DNA from: Bacillota bacterium
Lineage (GTDB): Bacteria; Bacillota; Bacilli; Alicyclobacillales; SLC66
Reading direction: 5' to 3'
DNA: 6,949 nucleotides
Assembly (NCBI GenBank): GCA_021821185.1
Contig: JAKACU010000095.1
Coordinates: 1 to 6,949 of the forward strand
This document shows positions 5,136 through 6,949 of this stretch, piece after piece. The position numbers and the translations under genes are program-made. How positions within the stretch are numbered: position 1 is the first letter of the stretch; each line of letters begins with the position of its first letter. Under the pieces are notes generated by a model. That model had not been told where the DNA came from, ran no database searches, and was given only the letters and a program-made list of their open reading frames with translations.

Positions 5136-6949
5136 TTAAGCACCGGCTTCTAAAGGACGCAAGTCTGCAAAACGAATCCAATGAACATTGGTGAGCACAC
5201 TTAGGGCTAAAGCAACTACTGTGAACCCAACCAACACCCCAACGGATAAACCAAGGGACAAATTGGCGCTGCCTGAAACCAATTGCCTCAGACCAGCCGC
5301 ACCATAGGTCATCGGCAAATAGGGATTGATTACCCGGAAAAAGCCTGGAACGAGTTCAAGCGGAAATGTGCCAGCATCGGACGTCAGTTGCAGCATCAAA
5401 AGAACAAGGCCAAGGAAGCGCCCTGTCATGCCAAAAACCTGCACTAAGAAGTACAAGATCGAAACAAAGCACCAGGAAAGCAGAATGTTAAACAGGTAAA
5501 AGCCCCACATGTTTACCGGATGCAAATGCAAGAATGCGATGAGCACAAATGACGCAATGATCGCCTGCACAGCACCTAGCACAGCAAATGTACCCCATTT
5601 GCCGATAGTCATCGTGAACCGATTGACACCAAGTGTGATGAATCGGTTGTCTCGCATGGTAATGATGAAAAATTGGATCAATGCCCCTACCCACAACGCA
5701 AGCGGGATAAAGTACGGTGTGAACCCGGTGCCATAGTTGTTGACAGGATGCGTCTGAATCTCCTGGATCGTCGCAGCATCTGTCATTGCCCTGGACAACG
5801 ATTGTGGATGAGCAGGCAGGTTTTGCAGCAGTTTGTTGTATCCCTTAGACAAGCCACTGTACAGCGTGAGAGAACCCTGTTTTAAAGAAGCAAGCCCTGT
5901 TTGCAGCTTTGCTGACCCGGATACTAACTGCGCAAGTCCCTGGTGCAGAGTTGCCGCACCGTCTGCCGCCTTTTGCTCGTTGGCGGTCAATAGGTTGGCA
6001 CCTGACACAAGCGCCGCGGCACCGTTTTGCAGACTGCTGGCACCACGCTGCAAAGCATTTGTGCCCGTTGTTAGCAAGGTTGTTCCTTGATGCAAGGTTT
6101 GCAGGCCAGTACTTAGCTTCTGACTTCCCAAAACTAGCTTGGAAAACTCTGTAGCACCCACGCTTAGCCCGCCGTGAAGCTTATTTACGCCCGTTTGAAG
6201 ATTGCCCATCGCCGTTTGCAAGGCTTTTTCACCGTTGTACAGTGTCTGATTCCCTGACTGAAGCTTGGCAAGGGCAGTCGCTAAAGACGAGGATCCTGAA
6301 ACGAGCTGACCAAATTGTTGGCTTCCAGCACGCAAACCTTGCGACAGTTGGTTCGCGCCTTGCTGCAAGGATGTGAGACCTGTCTGCAAACTTGTCACAC
6401 CCTGATTTGCTTTAGTTGTGCTTTGCGCCCACGCAGCAGTTGCGTTGCTAAGCGCGAAGGCGCCGGTTTGCAGAGTAGACAACCCGTTTTGCGCTTGTGT
6501 TTGCAAGGAAGTCAGCCCAACCGCCAATTGATTGGAGCCTGTTTCAAGCGCATTTAATCCTTGTACGAGTCCTTGCGGCGTTCCTTGTGAACCGGTTTTT
6601 GTCAATCCCTGAGCTACTTGAAAAATACCAGCATTTGCTTGCGCAAGGCCTTGGGCAATCCCTGTTTGGTTATTGGTATTTAACGTTTGCTCTACCTGAG
6701 TAACTGCCCCCAGCGCTGTCTGAAAGTCAGGGTTCTTGGCAAGACCCGGGTCGCTTTGTACAAGCTGTTGCAGTGATGAGGCAGCCGCCAGCAGTCCTTG
6801 ATCGTCCTGGTTAATTCCTGGCAGTACCTGGTTTTCTAAAGACGCATGTATGGTCGTTAAGGATTGACCTGCCGTTACAGCACCTGCCTTAGACGACGCA
6901 ATACCCTGTGTGAGCGATTGTGCGCCAGTAATCAGAGCCGGTACACCGC
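5136..6949 (-). CDS. YhgE/Pip-family membrane protein, 5' end beyond window
   Basis: The frame is open from the right edge to the stop at 5136, giving 603 visible residues. The true start lies outside. A TTG at 6603-6605 is only the first start-like codon in view and cannot be the real start, because the same repeat-rich sequence continues in frame upstream of it. Residues below are counted from that TTG. A long Leu/Gly heptad region reaches about residue 260. A C-terminal membrane domain follows, with helices near 298-317, 338-360, 367-392, 396-412 and 449-473, and a conserved GTFPLELVPGFFxxINPYLPMTY stretch (412-434) typical of YhgE/Pip and related to ABC-2 permeases. The N-terminal membrane helix expected in the family is not visible. 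The family includes Lactococcus Pip, needed for phage c2 infection, and is related to YueB, the B. subtilis SPP1 receptor. The cellular role is otherwise unknown. A terminator follows at 5084-5112. Confidence 0.9.
   Translation of the reverse strand, partial: GVPALITGAQSLTQGIASSKAGAVTAGQSLTTIHASLENQVLPGINQDDQGLLAAASSLQQLVQSDPGLAKNPDFQTALGAVTQVEQTLNTNNQTGIAQGLAQANAGIFQVAQGLTKTGSQGTPQGLVQGLNALETGSNQLAVGLTSLQTQAQNGLSTLQTGAFALSNATAAWAQSTTKANQGVTSLQTGLTSLQQGANQLSQGLRAGSQQFGQLVSGSSSLATALAKLQSGNQTLYNGEKALQTAMGNLQTGVNKLHGGLSVGATEFSKLVLGSQKLSTGLQTLHQGTTLLTTGTNALQRGASSLQNGAAALVSGANLLTANEQKAADGAATLHQGLAQLVSGSAKLQTGLASLKQGSLTLYSGLSKGYNKLLQNLPAHPQSLSRAMTDAATIQEIQTHPVNNYGTGFTPYFIPLALWVGALIQFFIITMRDNRFITLGVNRFTMTIGKWGTFAVLGAVQAIIASFVLIAFLHLHPVNMWGFYLFNILLSWCFVSILYFLVQVFGMTGRFLGLVLLMLQLTSDAGTFPLELVPGFFRVINPYLPMTYGAAGLRQLVSGSANLSLGLSVGVLVGFTVVALALSVLTNVHWIRFADLRPLEAGA
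5835..6485 (-). repeat. 31 uninterrupted heptad repeats encoded within the YhgE/Pip-like gene
   Basis: In the protein, 31 consecutive seven-residue units stay in phase with no insertion or deletion (217 residues), mostly of the form GxxxLxx, for example GVTSLQT, GLTSLQQ and GANQLSQ. This matches the known Leu-x-x-Gly heptads of YhgE/Pip proteins. A second-order period of 56 residues (8 heptads, 168 bp) is visible: the unit coded at 6192-6359 aligns with that at 6024-6191 (GxNxLxxGLxxGxxxFxxLVxGSxxL). A later segment (QLVSGSAKLQTGLASLKQG) again resembles the first unit. Just before the run, a four-residue insertion (QAQN) shifts the heptad phase. Confidence 0.85.

Noticed and set aside
5835..6485. 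CRISPR array or DNA minisatellite
   Set aside because: The periodicity is at the protein level (GxxxLxx heptads). The DNA units are diverged and there are no identical repeats separated by unique spacers.
5833..6557. Plus-strand open frames opposite the heptad-repeat region
   Set aside because: The repeated DNA of the heptad array keeps the other strand open in several frames. The resulting peptides are Cys/Arg-rich and resemble no known domain.

Overview
The window looks like chromosomal DNA from a Gram-positive, low-to-moderate GC Bacillota (Firmicutes). Strong GGAGG-type ribosome binding sites precede several genes. The C-terminal gene type (YhgE/Pip) is characteristic of the phylum, and a consensus sigma-A promoter drives the tRNA. 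A soil or acidophilic bacillus of the Alicyclobacillaceae type is my best guess, but that is an impression from protein flavour, not something the sequence proves. I see no insertion sequence, phage gene, CRISPR array or integrase. No stretch above 300 bases lacks a gene.

Layout from left to right. (1) A tRNA-Asp(GTC) gene on the minus strand, cut by the left edge, with its own near-consensus promoter. (2) A minus-strand gene for a soluble chemoreceptor-like protein that joins an N-terminal hemerythrin oxygen-binding domain, a predicted small-ligand or PAS/Cache-like middle domain and a short methyl-accepting signalling hairpin. (3) Minus-strand threonine synthase, thrC, 107 nt upstream of the chemoreceptor with no convincing terminator between them. 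(4) A 179-bp divergent promoter region with two separate dyads, one over each promoter. (5) A plus-strand radical SAM/SPASM-type enzyme of the NirJ/AhbD-like group. (6) Its 3' end overlaps the convergent 3' end of a MerR-family regulator gene by 23 bp. (7) The regulator follows, by only 4 nt, a precorrin-2 dehydrogenase gene (SirC/CysG N-terminal type), so sirC-merR is probably one transcript. (8) A rho-independent terminator and then the 3' part (603 codons visible) of a large YhgE/Pip-family membrane protein with a very long heptad-repeat region; its 5' end lies beyond the right edge.

How the genes may work together. Most look like independent housekeeping or accessory genes. The one potentially meaningful neighbourhood is 2.9-5.0 kb: a radical SAM enzyme resembling those that modify tetrapyrrole side chains sits next to an enzyme of sirohydrochlorin synthesis and a MerR regulator. 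This suggests, but does not prove, a tetrapyrrole-related role for the radical SAM enzyme. I do not see a clear, wholly new system. The best leads are the two dyads in the thrC/radical SAM intergenic region, the hemerythrin chemoreceptor, and the radical SAM-merR-sirC cluster.
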